Part shown: positions 7,432 to 14,696 of the stretch, in pieces
How the letters are laid out: each line of letters opens with the position of its first letter
Position numbering within the stretch: the stretch's first letter is position 1
NCBI GenBank assembly: GCA_035634055.1
Contig: DASQDR010000121.1
Coordinates: 1-17,936 of the forward strand
Length of the DNA: 17,936 bases
Direction of reading: 5' to 3'
From: JAICTV01 sp035634055
GTDB taxonomy: Bacteria; Planctomycetota; Phycisphaerae; Tepidisphaerales; Tepidisphaeraceae
Program-made: the position numbers and the translations under genes
Notes under the pieces: generated by a model
What the model saw: the letters and a program-made list of their open reading frames with translations, nothing else
What the model was told of the DNA's origin: nothing
Databases searched by the model: none

Positions 7432-8306
7432 CACAACCCTCCGATCGTCGCGCTGTCCGACAGCTTTCCGCACGAGAGGGTAATGATGCGCTGCGCCCGC
7501 CGCGGCGAGACGGCCGAGGCGTCCTGCGCCAGGGGGTCGTTCAGCTCCAGCGTGACCATGACCGCCAGCGGCAGCACGTCGCCCAGCGCGGTCGAGTCCC
7601 ACTCTTCCTGCCAGGTCGTGCCGTCGAAGTAGCGCAGCGAGAACGATCGCACGTCGCGCACCAGCACCTCTTCCTCCGGCTGCTGCTCGGTGGTGGAGAT
7701 CAAATCGCGCGTGACGCGACGGACCAGGGCCGGCGGGTTGACGTCGGTGCGGATCGCCAGCTCGACGCGGCGGATCCCCTCGGCCAGCGGGTCGTCGTCG
7801 GCGGCCTGCTCGTCGCGGCCCAGGGTGTAGAACTGCACGGTGTCGGCGTCGCCGCCGTTGGGGCCGGACTGGTGCGTCGCCATGAACGGGCCCTTGAGCA
7901 GCCCGGTGGGGGGCTGGGCGTTCTCGATGTCCAGGCGCAGGATATCGGAGGCGATCGCCGCCGACCGCGTCGGCTCCACCGCCGCGTGCGCGGTGCGCCG
8001 CGCCTGGATGGCGATGCGCATCGCGGTGTAGAGCGACAGCGAGAGCATCGCGATCATCCCCATCGCGAGGATCAGCTCCAGCAACGTGAAGCCGCCATCG
8101 CGGCGACGGGCGGCGGGGCGGGCGCGGCGAGCGATGCCGGCGCGTCTCGCGCTGCGCGCGACGCGATCACCGCGAAAAGCCCAACAACCGCAGAAGGCGC
8201 CAGCGGTACCGTCGCGGGCGGGGCCGCGGGCTTCGACGGGGATGTCGGCCGCGCCGCCCGCGGGGCGTTGCGGCGAGCGAGCATTGCAAAGTTGAGAGGC
8301 GCTCAT
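7431..8306 (-). CDS. gspJ: Minor pseudopilin GspJ with a 72-residue leader
   Basis: 291 residues. The processing site is DGG|FTLLELILAMGMIAMLSLSL, with Gly72 before the cut and Glu5 in the mature protein, followed by the membrane/assembly helix. The C-terminal part is a beta-rich domain with segments such as DTVQFYTLGRDE and VRRVTRDLI, consistent with GspJ. The ATG at 8306 overlaps the gspI stop (ATGA) and has GGGAGG 6 nt upstream, so this start is well supported. The leader is Arg/Ala-rich and has no recognisable domain. I found no in-frame ATG, GTG or TTG between the start and the cleavage site. GspJ joins GspI and GspK in the pseudopilus tip. Call rests on the prepilin motif plus gene order. 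Confidence 0.88.
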   Translation of the reverse strand: MSASQLCNARSPQRPAGGAADIPVEARGPARDGTAGAFCGCWAFRGDRVARSARRAGIARRARPAARRRDGGFTLLELILAMGMIAMLSLSLYTAMRIAIQARRTAHAAVEPTRSAAIASDILRLDIENAQPPTGLLKGPFMATHQSGPNGGDADTVQFYTLGRDEQAADDDPLAEGIRRVELAIRTDVNPPALVRRVTRDLISTTEQQPEEEVLVRDVRSFSLRYFDGTTWQEEWDSTALGDVLPLAVMVTLELNDPLAQDASAVSPRRAQRIITLSCGKLSDSATIGGL

Positions 8307-8926
8307 TGCGTGCCTCCCGTCGCGCCGGTGCCGGTGCCGGTGCCGCCGGTGCCGCCGGTGGTGGTGGTCATGGTGCCGAGCGGGACGTAGAGGGTGGAGA
8401 CGTCGACCGTTCGCTGCCCGTCGCGCTCCGGCCAGGCGACGCGCACGTCGAGCTGCGTCAGGCCGTAGTCTCGCTGCGTGCTGGTGGCGGTCCAGGTGTA
8501 GTCCGGGTGCTCGGGGGCGAAGTCGCCGGTGGCGTTGAGGCTGCCGGTGGCGCTGGTGGTGGTCAGCTCGTTGAGCTTCGTCTGCGCCAGCGCCGCCGCC
8601 TCGGTGGTGTGCTTGGCGACCGACGCCGCCGCCAGCGCCAGCGACAGCCCGCGCATGGCGACCGGCAGGACGATCCCCATGAGGACGAGCGTCGCCAGGA
8701 CCTCGACGAGCGTGAAACCGCGGCGCGCGCCGCCCGGGCGTCGCGAGGATCGTGAACGGACGGCGCGGTGCCCGCGGCGCCGACGGGGCGAAAGCGCCAG
8801 CGGGAGGCGGCGTCCCACAGCACGCGTGCGGTGATCGCACATCTGCACGCGCTCGCGCGCTTGCTCGGGCGCGTCCCCGCCCGCTGGCGGAGCGACGTCG
8901 CTCGCGATGTGCGGCGCGGGCGTCAT
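8303..8926 (-). CDS. gspI: Minor pseudopilin GspI with a 70-residue leader
   Basis: 207 residues. The cleavage site is ARRG|FTLVEVLATLVLMGIVLP (Gly70, mature Glu5), followed by an LALAAASVAKHTTEAAALAQ helix and the segment QTKLNELTT typical of GspI. A short beta domain follows, then a low-complexity Thr/Gly tail. The ATG at 8926 overlaps the gspH stop (ATGA) with AGGAG about 9 nt upstream. An in-frame ATG at 8842 would still leave a 42-residue leader. The leader is basic and resembles no domain I know. GspI is the minor pseudopilin that nucleates the I-J-K tip complex in known systems. Confidence 0.88.
   Translation of the reverse strand: MTPAPHIASDVAPPAGGDAPEQARERVQMCDHRTRAVGRRLPLALSPRRRRGHRAVRSRSSRRPGGARRGFTLVEVLATLVLMGIVLPVAMRGLSLALAAASVAKHTTEAAALAQTKLNELTTTSATGSLNATGDFAPEHPDYTWTATSTQRDYGLTQLDVRVAWPERDGQRTVDVSTLYVPLGTMTTTTGGTGGTGTGTGATGGTQ
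8324..8367 (-). repeat. GCCGGT-type hexamer repeat encoding the GspI Thr/Gly tail
   Basis: Imperfect repeats of GCCGGT and GCCGCCGGT on the plus strand encode alternating Thr and Gly at the C-terminus of GspI. It is simple-sequence coding DNA with no visible structural motif. Confidence 0.7.
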
Positions 8927-9426
8927 CGCGTGGGCTCCTGCAAGCTTCCCAGGGCGAAGCCCTCGGCGGGCGTGGCGCAACTGATGTCCAGCACGTTGCC
9001 CTGCTCGTTGCTGATGCGCACCTGCGCCGGCTGGGTCCGGCCGGTGGGGAAGAAGTCGCACGCGGGCAGCGCCTGCGGTGACGCCTGCGCGTCCTGCAAC
9101 TGGATGCGGAACCCCTCGGGCAGCGTGAAGCGCCGGCCGAAGTTGCTCCCGAGGTCGACGAAGTTCTGCCCGTCCTGCATCGTCAGCCAGTAGGTGTTGG
9201 AGGCGGGATCGACGTTCAGCCGGTAGACGCGCGCGTCCGCCACCGCCTGCGACCGCGCGTGCCGGGTGACGGCCAGGAACTGGTCCCCCGCGTCGCGCAG
9301 CTTGCCGCCCCGGCTCCACCCCGACAGCGACGGCGCCGCCATCGCCATCGCCACGCCGATCAGCACCATCACGAGCACGAGCTCGAGAAGCGTAAAGCCG
9401 GCGGGATGAGAACGACGGCGGTGCAT
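8923..9426 (-). CDS. gspH: Minor pseudopilin GspH
   Basis: 167 residues. It has a short canonical leader, MHRRRSHPAG, cut before FTLLELVLVMVLIGVAMAMA with Glu5. The helix continues into LRDAGDQFLAVTRHARSQAV and a beta-rich domain (ARVYRLNVDPASNTYWL), as in GspH/FimT proteins. The ATG at 9426 is chosen because it gives a normal leader. It has no ribosome site directly upstream: a 49-nt heptamer array lies there, and the nearest purine-rich site (GGAGAGG) is beyond the array, next to the gspG stop. The gene's stop overlaps the gspI start (ATGA). GspH connects the tip complex to the GspG filament in known systems. Confidence 0.9.
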   Translation of the reverse strand: MHRRRSHPAGFTLLELVLVMVLIGVAMAMAAPSLSGWSRGGKLRDAGDQFLAVTRHARSQAVADARVYRLNVDPASNTYWLTMQDGQNFVDLGSNFGRRFTLPEGFRIQLQDAQASPQALPACDFFPTGRTQPAQVRISNEQGNVLDISCATPAEGFALGSLQEPTR

Positions 9427-9430
9427 GGGC

Positions 9431-9479
9431 GTCACTGGCAACTGGCCACTAACAACTAACAACTGGCAACTGGCCACTC
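9431..9479 (-). repeat. Heptamer tandem array C (gspG-gspH gap)
   Basis: Seven 7-nt units, 49 nt in all, plus-strand consensus RCMACTR (for example GCAACTG, ACAACTA, GCCACTA). It begins 6 nt after the gspG stop codon and ends 4 nt before the gspH ATG. Its units are of the same type as those of array E, and of array F in the opposite orientation. Confidence 0.92.
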
Positions 9480-9485
9480 CCTCTC

Positions 9486-9920
9486 CTACTTCTGCGTCCA
9501 ATTATCCACGTCGTCGCCGCCCTCGCGGCCGTCGGCGCCCATGGAGAACAGGTCGTAGCCGTTGGTGTTGTGCGCGCCGGGGTAGCGGTAGACGTAGGGG
9601 TTGCCCCACGGGTCGTTGGGGACGCCCTTCTTGATGTACGGGCCGTGCCAGTTGCGCACGTTGCCGGGCATCTCGAGCAGCGCCTTGAGCCCCTCGTCGC
9701 CGCTGGGGAAGCGGCCGGTGTCGACCTGGAAGGCGTCGAGCGCGGTCTCAAGGTTGGAGATGTCGGTGTTCGCCGCCGTCTCGCGCGCCTGCTGCCCGCG
9801 GCTGGTGAACTTCGGCACCACCACCGCCGCCAGCACCGCCAGGATCACCAGCACCAGCAGCAGCTCGATCAGGGTGAAGCCCGCGCGGGCGACGCTTCGG
9901 TTTCGCTTTGGCATAGTCAT
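9486..9920 (-). CDS. gspG: Major pseudopilin GspG
   Basis: 144 residues. The leader ends SVARAG (Gly14) before FTLIELLLVLVILAVLAAVV with Glu5, leaving a mature protein of 130 residues. The segment SNLETALDAFQVDTGRFPS and the C-terminal PNDPWGNPYVYRYPG ... YDLFSMGADGREGGDD are hallmarks of GspG; the late Asp-rich loop corresponds to the calcium-binding loop of the family. GspG polymerises into the pseudopilus. Start: the ATG at 9920 has a weak GGAA about 9 nt upstream; the ATG at 9914 is equally possible and would remove two residues. It lies 42 nt after gspF, and a 59-nt gap containing array C follows. Confidence 0.96.
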   Translation of the reverse strand: MTMPKRNRSVARAGFTLIELLLVLVILAVLAAVVVPKFTSRGQQARETAANTDISNLETALDAFQVDTGRFPSGDEGLKALLEMPGNVRNWHGPYIKKGVPNDPWGNPYVYRYPGAHNTNGYDLFSMGADGREGGDDVDNWTQK

Positions 9921-9962
9921 GTTCGTGGGTTCCGGTGAAGGGTCAGGGGAGGACACAGCGGG

Positions 9963-11180
9963 TCACTTGATGAGGTCCTGCAGGGTGAACACCGGCAGCA
10001 GCATGCCGACGACGATGGTGCCGACGCAGCCGGCCATGATGACCAGCAGCAGCGGCTCGGCCAGCGCGACCAGCATGCGCAGGTTGCGATCGAGCTCGCC
10101 CTCGTAGGAGATCGACAGGCGGACCAGCTCCTTGTCCAGGCGGCCGGTCTCCTCGGCGACCGAGATCATCTCGATCACGCTGGCGGGGAAGAGCACGCGG
10201 TTGTCGGCCAGGCTGCGGCTCAGCGGCGAGCCGCGCTGCACTTCCTCGATCGCGTGCTGCACGGTGTCGGCCAGCGTCTGGTTGCCCAGGGCTTCCTTCG
10301 CGACGCGCAGCGACGCCACCAGCGGCACGCCCGCGCCCACCAGCGTCCCGAGCATCCGGCAGAACCGCACCAGCGCGAACCGCGCTGCCACGGTGCCGAC
10401 GGCGGGCGTTTTGAGCATCGCGCGCTCGGCGAAGCGCCGGCCGGACTCGTTCTGCATCGCGCGGTGACCGAAGAAGATCGCCGCCCCCAGCGCGATCGCC
10501 GCCAGCCAGCCGTAGCTCTTGAGCCACTCGCTGGCCATCACGATCATCTGCGTGAGCCACGGGAGCTTGCTGCCGAACTCCTCGAAAATGCCGCTCATCT
10601 TGGGCATGAACCAGGTGAGCAGGAAGACGACCACGGCGGTGCCGAAGCACGACAGCACGATGGGGTAGACCAGGGCCGCCTTGACCTTGCCCTTGAGGTC
10701 CGCCTCGCGGGTGCGGAAGTCGGCGATCTGCTGGAGCACGATGGGCAGGAAGCCGCCCGCTTCGCCGGCGCGGACCATGGCGACGTAGACGGTGCTGAAG
10801 GTCTTGGGGAACTTCGCCAGCGCCTCGGCCAGCGAGGTGCCGCCGACGACGTCGTCGTGGACCTTGGACCAGACGTTGCGCGCCGCCGGGTGCGACGCCT
10901 CGCGGCGGAGCAGGTGCAGCGCGCGCGACAGCGACAGCCCGGCCGCCAGCAGGTTCGCCAGCTCGCGGGTGAAGTCCTCGACCGCCCGCTGCGGCACGCG
11001 CGTGGACGGGGGCTTCTTGGACTCGCGCGCCGCGCCGGCGGCGCGCTGCTCCTCGATCGAGACCGGCGACAGGCCGCGCCCCAGGACCTGGTCCATGGCG
11101 GCGGCGCGGGTGTCGGCGGGAACGGTCCCGCTGAGCCTTCGGCCCTGCCGGTCGAGCGCGGTGTAGGTGAAGACGGCCAT
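9963..11180 (-). CDS. gspF: T2SS inner-membrane platform protein GspF
   Basis: 405 residues, the usual size. Two copies of the T2SSF domain are visible, near 70-193 (FTRELANLLAAGLSLSRAL ... VRAGEAGGFLP) and 273-395 (FCRMLGTLVGAGVPLVASL ... VAEETGRLDKEL). Three membrane helices fall near 169-191, 222-240 and 375-397. The N-terminal MAVFTYTALDRQGRRLSGTV is typical of the family. GspF is the polytopic platform that couples the GspE motor to pseudopilus growth. The ATG at 11180 lies 2 nt after the gspE stop, with GGAGG about 10 nt upstream inside the gspE tail, so coupling with gspE is likely. Confidence 0.96.
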   Translation of the reverse strand: MAVFTYTALDRQGRRLSGTVPADTRAAAMDQVLGRGLSPVSIEEQRAAGAARESKKPPSTRVPQRAVEDFTRELANLLAAGLSLSRALHLLRREASHPAARNVWSKVHDDVVGGTSLAEALAKFPKTFSTVYVAMVRAGEAGGFLPIVLQQIADFRTREADLKGKVKAALVYPIVLSCFGTAVVVFLLTWFMPKMSGIFEEFGSKLPWLTQMIVMASEWLKSYGWLAAIALGAAIFFGHRAMQNESGRRFAERAMLKTPAVGTVAARFALVRFCRMLGTLVGAGVPLVASLRVAKEALGNQTLADTVQHAIEEVQRGSPLSRSLADNRVLFPASVIEMISVAEETGRLDKELVRLSISYEGELDRNLRMLVALAEPLLLVIMAGCVGTIVVGMLLPVFTLQDLIK

Positions 11181-11182
11181 CG

Positions 11183-12976
11183 CTACTGGACCTCCGCTGC
11201 CGCCGCTGCCGCCGCCGCCGCCGCCGCGCTAGCCGCCTGCGTCGCGCCGCGTTCCTCGGCCGCGGCGGTGAACGCCCGCGCGCCCGCCTCCTCGTCCTTG
11301 GTGTTCCACATGACTTCCTCGATCGTCGTCCGCCCGTCGGCGACGATCCGCCAGCCGTCCTCGCGCAGGCTCTTCATTCCCTGCTTGACCGCCACCTTGC
11401 GGATCTCGTGCGACGGCGCGCTGTGCAGGACGAGCCCGCGCACCTCGTCGGTCACCGCCAGCACCTCGAAGATTCCCTGTCGCCCGCGGTAGCCCGTCCC
11501 CTGGCAGTTGCGGCAGCCCGCGCCGCGGTAGAGGACCGGCGGGACCAGGTCGCCGAACTCGTCGCGCGCCTTCTGCCAGTCGTCGCGCGGCACCTCTTCC
11601 TTGCACTTGGTGCAGATCACGCGGACCAGCCGCTGGGCGACGATCACCTCGACCGACGACGCGACCAGGTAAGGCTCGATCCCCATCTCCACCAGTCGCG
11701 TCGCCGCGCCGGGCGCGTCGTTGGTGTGCAGCGTGGAGAAGACCAGGTGACCGGTGAGCGACGCCTGCACGGCGATCTCGGCCGTCTCGCGGTCGCGAAT
11801 CTCGCCCACCAGCACCACGTCCGGGTCGTGCCGCAGAATCGCGCGCAGCCCGCTGGCGAAGGTCAGCCCGCTCTTGGCGTTCACCTGGATCTGGTTGACC
11901 CCCTTGAGCTGGTACTCAACCGGGTCCTCCACCGTGATGATCTTCCGCTGCACGTCGTTGATCTTCGACAGCGCGGCGTAGAGCGTGGTGGTCTTGCCGC
12001 TGCCGGTCGGGCCGGTCACCAGCACGATGCCGTGCGGCATGTCCAGGATCTTGTCGAAGTAAGACTGGTCGCGCGGCGCCATGCCGATGTGGCCCGTGCC
12101 CATCATCGCGTCGCCGCGATCGAGGATGCGCAGCACCACCGCCTCGCCGTGGATCATGGGGATGATCGACACGCGCACGTCGATCTCGCGCCCGCCGATC
12201 TTGATCTTGATGCGCCCGTCCTGCGGCAGCCGCTTCTCGGCGATGTCCAGGTGCGAGAGGATCTTGATGCGGCTGACCATGGCGGCGTGGAAGCGGCGGA
12301 TTGACCCCGGCACGTTGGCCGCCACCAGCACGCCGTCGATGCGGTAGCGCAGGCGCAACTGGTCCTCGAACGGCTCGATGTGCACGTCGGTCGCGCGGCT
12401 GTCGATCGCCTCGGTGAGGATCTGGTTGACGAAGCGGATGATCGACGCGTCCTGCGCCGCGTCGGCCAGGTCCAGGTCCTCGTCCTCCCTGGCGTCGATG
12501 ACCTCGACGTTCCCGTCGGCGTTGAGGGTCTGGAGCGTGTCGGCGCCGACGCCGAGCAGCTTCTTCAGCGCCCGGTCGATCTCTGCCGCCGGCGCCAGCG
12601 CGGGCATGAAGTCGCGCCCGGCGCTGGCCATGCGCAGCTCGTCGAGGGCGGCGTGATCGGTCAATCGGCTGGTGAGGACCACCGTCACCCCGTCGCGCTC
12701 CTCCAGCGGCAGCACGCGGTGGCGCAGCAGCAGCCGCGCGGGAAAGGTGGCCAGGAATTCCTTGGCCGGCGGCTGCTTCTCCAGCCGCTCGGCGTCGACG
12801 TACGGCACCTCGAACTGCTCGGCCAGGAAGCGCAGGACCGCCTCCTCCGCCAGCCCGTCCGCCGCCAGGACCGCGTCCTCCAGCGAACGACCTTCCGACA
12901 GCAGCGCTTCCGCCCGCGAGGCCGCCGCCTCGTCGAGCAGCCCGCTGTCCCGCATGCTGGTGATGACTCGGTCCAC
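11183..12976 (-). CDS. gspE: T2SS assembly ATPase GspE
   Basis: 597 residues with a GTG start; GGAG 7 nt upstream and a sensible N-terminus (MDRVITSMRDSGLLDE) decide it over a longer TTG start at 13045. Domains: an N-terminal GspE_N-type domain (about 20-145) that in the family binds GspL, then the secretion ATPase. The Walker A motif GPTGSGKTT spans 322-330 (Lys328). The Asp-box region includes RLPQDGRIKIKIGGREIDVR; the Walker B segment VLVGEIRD has Glu392; the His box is LVFSTLHTNDAP. A zinc-type four-Cys motif, Cys455/458 and Cys488/491, is intact. The protein powers pseudopilus assembly at the cytoplasmic face. The C-terminus carries an unusual run of about a dozen alanines encoded by GCC/GCG repeats. 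First gene of the T2SS cluster. Confidence 0.97.
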   Translation of the reverse strand: MDRVITSMRDSGLLDEAAASRAEALLSEGRSLEDAVLAADGLAEEAVLRFLAEQFEVPYVDAERLEKQPPAKEFLATFPARLLLRHRVLPLEERDGVTVVLTSRLTDHAALDELRMASAGRDFMPALAPAAEIDRALKKLLGVGADTLQTLNADGNVEVIDAREDEDLDLADAAQDASIIRFVNQILTEAIDSRATDVHIEPFEDQLRLRYRIDGVLVAANVPGSIRRFHAAMVSRIKILSHLDIAEKRLPQDGRIKIKIGGREIDVRVSIIPMIHGEAVVLRILDRGDAMMGTGHIGMAPRDQSYFDKILDMPHGIVLVTGPTGSGKTTTLYAALSKINDVQRKIITVEDPVEYQLKGVNQIQVNAKSGLTFASGLRAILRHDPDVVLVGEIRDRETAEIAVQASLTGHLVFSTLHTNDAPGAATRLVEMGIEPYLVASSVEVIVAQRLVRVICTKCKEEVPRDDWQKARDEFGDLVPPVLYRGAGCRNCQGTGYRGRQGIFEVLAVTDEVRGLVLHSAPSHEIRKVAVKQGMKSLREDGWRIVADGRTTIEEVMWNTKDEEAGARAFTAAAEERGATQAASAAAAAAAAAAAEVQ

Positions 12977-13043
12977 GTCGCTACTCCGTCTGCTGGAACG
13001 CCCCTCCCGTAGTACGCCCGGAAGCGACAATCCGCCCGCCCGC

Positions 13044-13085
13044 AAATTGAAAACTGACCGTTGTCAATTCTCAATTCTCAATTTC
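13044..13085 (-). repeat. Heptamer tandem array D (upstream of gspE)
   Basis: Six 7-nt units, three of them close to CAATTCT on the plus strand, the others AAATTGA, AAACTGA and CCGTTGT. It is AT-rich in a GC-rich setting and lies 68-109 nt upstream of the gspE GTG. It could overlap the promoter region of the T2SS operon; no clear -35/-10 pair is visible. Confidence 0.75.
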
Positions 13086-13162
13086 CCTTGGCTCCGCACG
13101 CGCCTCGCCCGAGCCCGCCGGTGAGGCGGCGTCGGCAGCGCGGGGGGAGCAAATAAGCGGAC

Positions 13163-13210
13163 CCCTCTCCCGCGGCCGCGCCCGCTGGGGGCGCGGCGCG
13201 CGGGAGAGGG
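13163..13210 (-). terminator. Strong hairpin, probable terminator after the Gly-rich protein gene
   Basis: Left arm 13163-13183 and right arm 13189-13210 are complementary over about 21 bp with one bulged base and a 5-nt loop. The outer part pairs CCCTCTCCCGCG with CGCGGGAGAGGG. On the minus strand it begins 20 nt after the stop at 13231 and is followed by a modest T-rich stretch (CTTATTTGC). It separates the stress module from the T2SS cluster. It could also belong to a dispersed hairpin repeat family. Confidence 0.7.
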
Positions 13211-13230
13211 CGTCACGCTGCTCGCCGCCC

Positions 13231-13812
13231 CTAGTCGAGCATGCCGCGCGAGACGAGGAACGCCTCCTGGCGGGCGCTCAGCACGTCCTTCAGCTCCTTC
13301 TGGGCCGTCTCCAGGGTGGTGCGGGCCGCCTTGCGCGCCTCGCGGAGCGCGGTCAGCTTGGCGGTGACCGTCTCGGCCGGGGCGTTCTTGTCCTCCAGGG
13401 TCTTGCGGAGGTCGTCCGAAGCGCGCTGGACGGCGCTCTGGTTCTGGCTGTCGCCGCCGCCCCCGCCACCGCCGCCCCCGCCACCACCACGGCCGCCGCG
13501 GCCGAAGCCGCCGCCCATGGTGTCGCGGCGCGCCTCGAGGACCTTCTCGAGCTTGGGCTGGATGACCTTCATCTCGTCATCGCTGGCGCCCATCTGCTCC
13601 TTCATCTCCTCGATCATGCGCTGGCGGAACTGGGCGCGGTCGCCACCGCCGCCGCCACCACGGTTCTCACCACCGCCGCCACCACCACCTTGGCCCTGAC
13701 CCTGGCCTTGGCCCTGGCGGTTGTTGTCGTTGCCGCGCGGCTGTTCCTGCGCCAACACGGGCGTGGCCAGGGCAGCGGCGATAAAGGCCGGAAGAATCAC
13801 TCGGCGAAACAT
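13231..13812 (-). CDS. Secreted Gly-rich, Spy-like helical protein
   Basis: 193 residues. Signal peptide 1-21 (MFRRVILPAFIAAALATPVLA), then a Gln/Gly-rich stretch (32-57), a helical segment (60-98) with FRQRMIEEMKEQMGASDDE and QPKLEKVLEARRD, a second Gly-rich run (100-120, eleven or more Gly in a row), and a second helical segment (126-193) ending RQEAFLVSRGMLD. The paired amphipathic helices recall the Spy/CpxP and heavy-metal-resistor fold, but I see no LTxxQ motif. I know similar uncharacterised proteins from PVC bacteria; no function is established. The ATG at 13812 has AAAGGAG about 8 nt upstream. It follows the LTxxQ protein by 129 nt and ends just before a strong hairpin. Confidence 0.8.
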   Translation of the reverse strand: MFRRVILPAFIAAALATPVLAQEQPRGNDNNRQGQGQGQGQGGGGGGGENRGGGGGGDRAQFRQRMIEEMKEQMGASDDEMKVIQPKLEKVLEARRDTMGGGFGRGGRGGGGGGGGGGGGDSQNQSAVQRASDDLRKTLEDKNAPAETVTAKLTALREARKAARTTLETAQKELKDVLSARQEAFLVSRGMLD

Positions 13813-13941
13813 GCGTGTGCTCCTTTCGTGAGCAGTGACTGGAAGAAAACGATCGTCCGATGTCGGTTGCCGACCCGCCCGCTCCGGCGGGGGACCGGCC
13901 ACTCGCGTTCGATGGCGCGTCTTTGCGCGCGTCTTGTGTCG

Positions 13942-14586
13942 TCAGGTCGCCTTGTCCGCGTCCGGTCCGGCCGGTTGCGTCGGCGGGCCGCTGCGGCGTT
14001 CACCGAGATCGTGATTTCGGTCTCGGTCCGACCCGCCGCGATCCCGATCCGGGCCGCCGGGCCCGCCGGGCCCGCGGAACTGGTGCTTGCTCAGCAGCTC
14101 CTCGTACTTCGCGCGCTGCTCGGGCGTCAGCAGCTCCTTGGTCAGCGCGACGGCCTTGTCGAAGTTGCCGCGCGTCTCCTTTTCCATTGCCTGCTGCTGG
14201 TCCTGGTAGTTCTTCAGCACCTGGTCGTAGCGCGGCTTGTCGGCCGGCGGGACCAGGTTGGCGATCGCCTCGTCGCGCTCCTTGCGGAGCTGGCGGCGGC
14301 GGTCGTCCATCTCGCTGCGCCCGCGGCGGGCGGTCTCGGACCAGATCTTCTCCATGGCCTGCGCCTGCTCGGGCGTGAGGTTGAGTTCCGAGACGAGCCA
14401 CGGCGTGCCGCCGCGATGCCCGCCCCGCGACCCGCCGCCGCCACCGCCGCCGCCGTTGCCGTGCCCGCGCGCCGGCTGCGTCGTTGACGAAGCCCCGCCC
14501 TCACCGTGGCGAGCCCGGGTCATCCCGACGGTCAGCCCGGCCGCGAACGCGACGAAGAAGCCGATGGTGACTACGAGCTTCGTCAT
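13942..14586 (-). CDS. Membrane-anchored Spy/CpxP-like (LTxxQ) periplasmic protein
   Basis: 214 residues. One N-terminal membrane helix or uncleaved signal (3-22, LVVTIGFFVAFAAGLTVGM), a Gly/His-rich linker (about 41-60), a mostly helical, charged periplasmic domain (63-172) and a Gly/Pro/Asp-rich tail. Two LTPEQ motifs, at 70-74 and 153-157, frame the helical domain, as in Spy/CpxP and heavy-metal-resistor (periplasmic sensor/chaperone) proteins. Start: the ATG at 14586 (MTKLVV) has GAGAGGG 6 nt upstream; an ATG at 14592 directly abuts that site and is less likely. It lies downstream of the anti-sigma gene across a gap almost filled by repeats. Role inferred: sensing or buffering envelope stress upstream of the ECF pair. 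Confidence 0.83.
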   Translation of the reverse strand: MTKLVVTIGFFVAFAAGLTVGMTRARHGEGGASSTTQPARGHGNGGGGGGGGSRGGHRGGTPWLVSELNLTPEQAQAMEKIWSETARRGRSEMDDRRRQLRKERDEAIANLVPPADKPRYDQVLKNYQDQQQAMEKETRGNFDKAVALTKELLTPEQRAKYEELLSKHQFRGPGGPGGPDRDRGGSDRDRNHDLGERRSGPPTQPAGPDADKAT

Positions 14587-14602
14587 GGTCATCCCTCTCG
14601 CG

Positions 14603-14637
14603 CCGCAACCCTGACCCGCAACTCCCGTTCCCGCGCC
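14603..14637 (-). repeat. Possible degenerate heptamer array next to array E
   Basis: Units such as CCGCAAC, CCTGACC, CGCAACT and CCCGTTC keep a loose 7-nt spacing. On the minus strand this includes GGGTTGCGGC and GTTGCGGGTC, close to parts of array B (TCGGGTTGCGGGT). It is too degenerate to be certain. With array E it accounts for most of the 110-nt gap between the anti-sigma and LTxxQ genes. Confidence 0.4.
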
Positions 14638-14644
14638 TCCGCTC

Positions 14645-14693
14645 ACCACTGGCAACCAACAACTGGCAACTAACAACTCACAACTGGCAACTC
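14645..14693 (-). repeat. Heptamer tandem array E (anti-sigma to LTxxQ gap)
   Basis: Seven 7-nt units, 49 nt, plus-strand consensus RCAACTR (GCAACTA, ACAACTG, ACCACTG and similar). It begins 3 nt after the anti-sigma stop codon. Same unit type, same length and same orientation relative to transcription as array C. Confidence 0.92.
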
Positions 14694-14696
14694 TGC

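Noticed and set aside
9431..14693. CRISPR-like arrays
   Set aside because: The repeats are 7-nt units without spacers and no cas gene is present.
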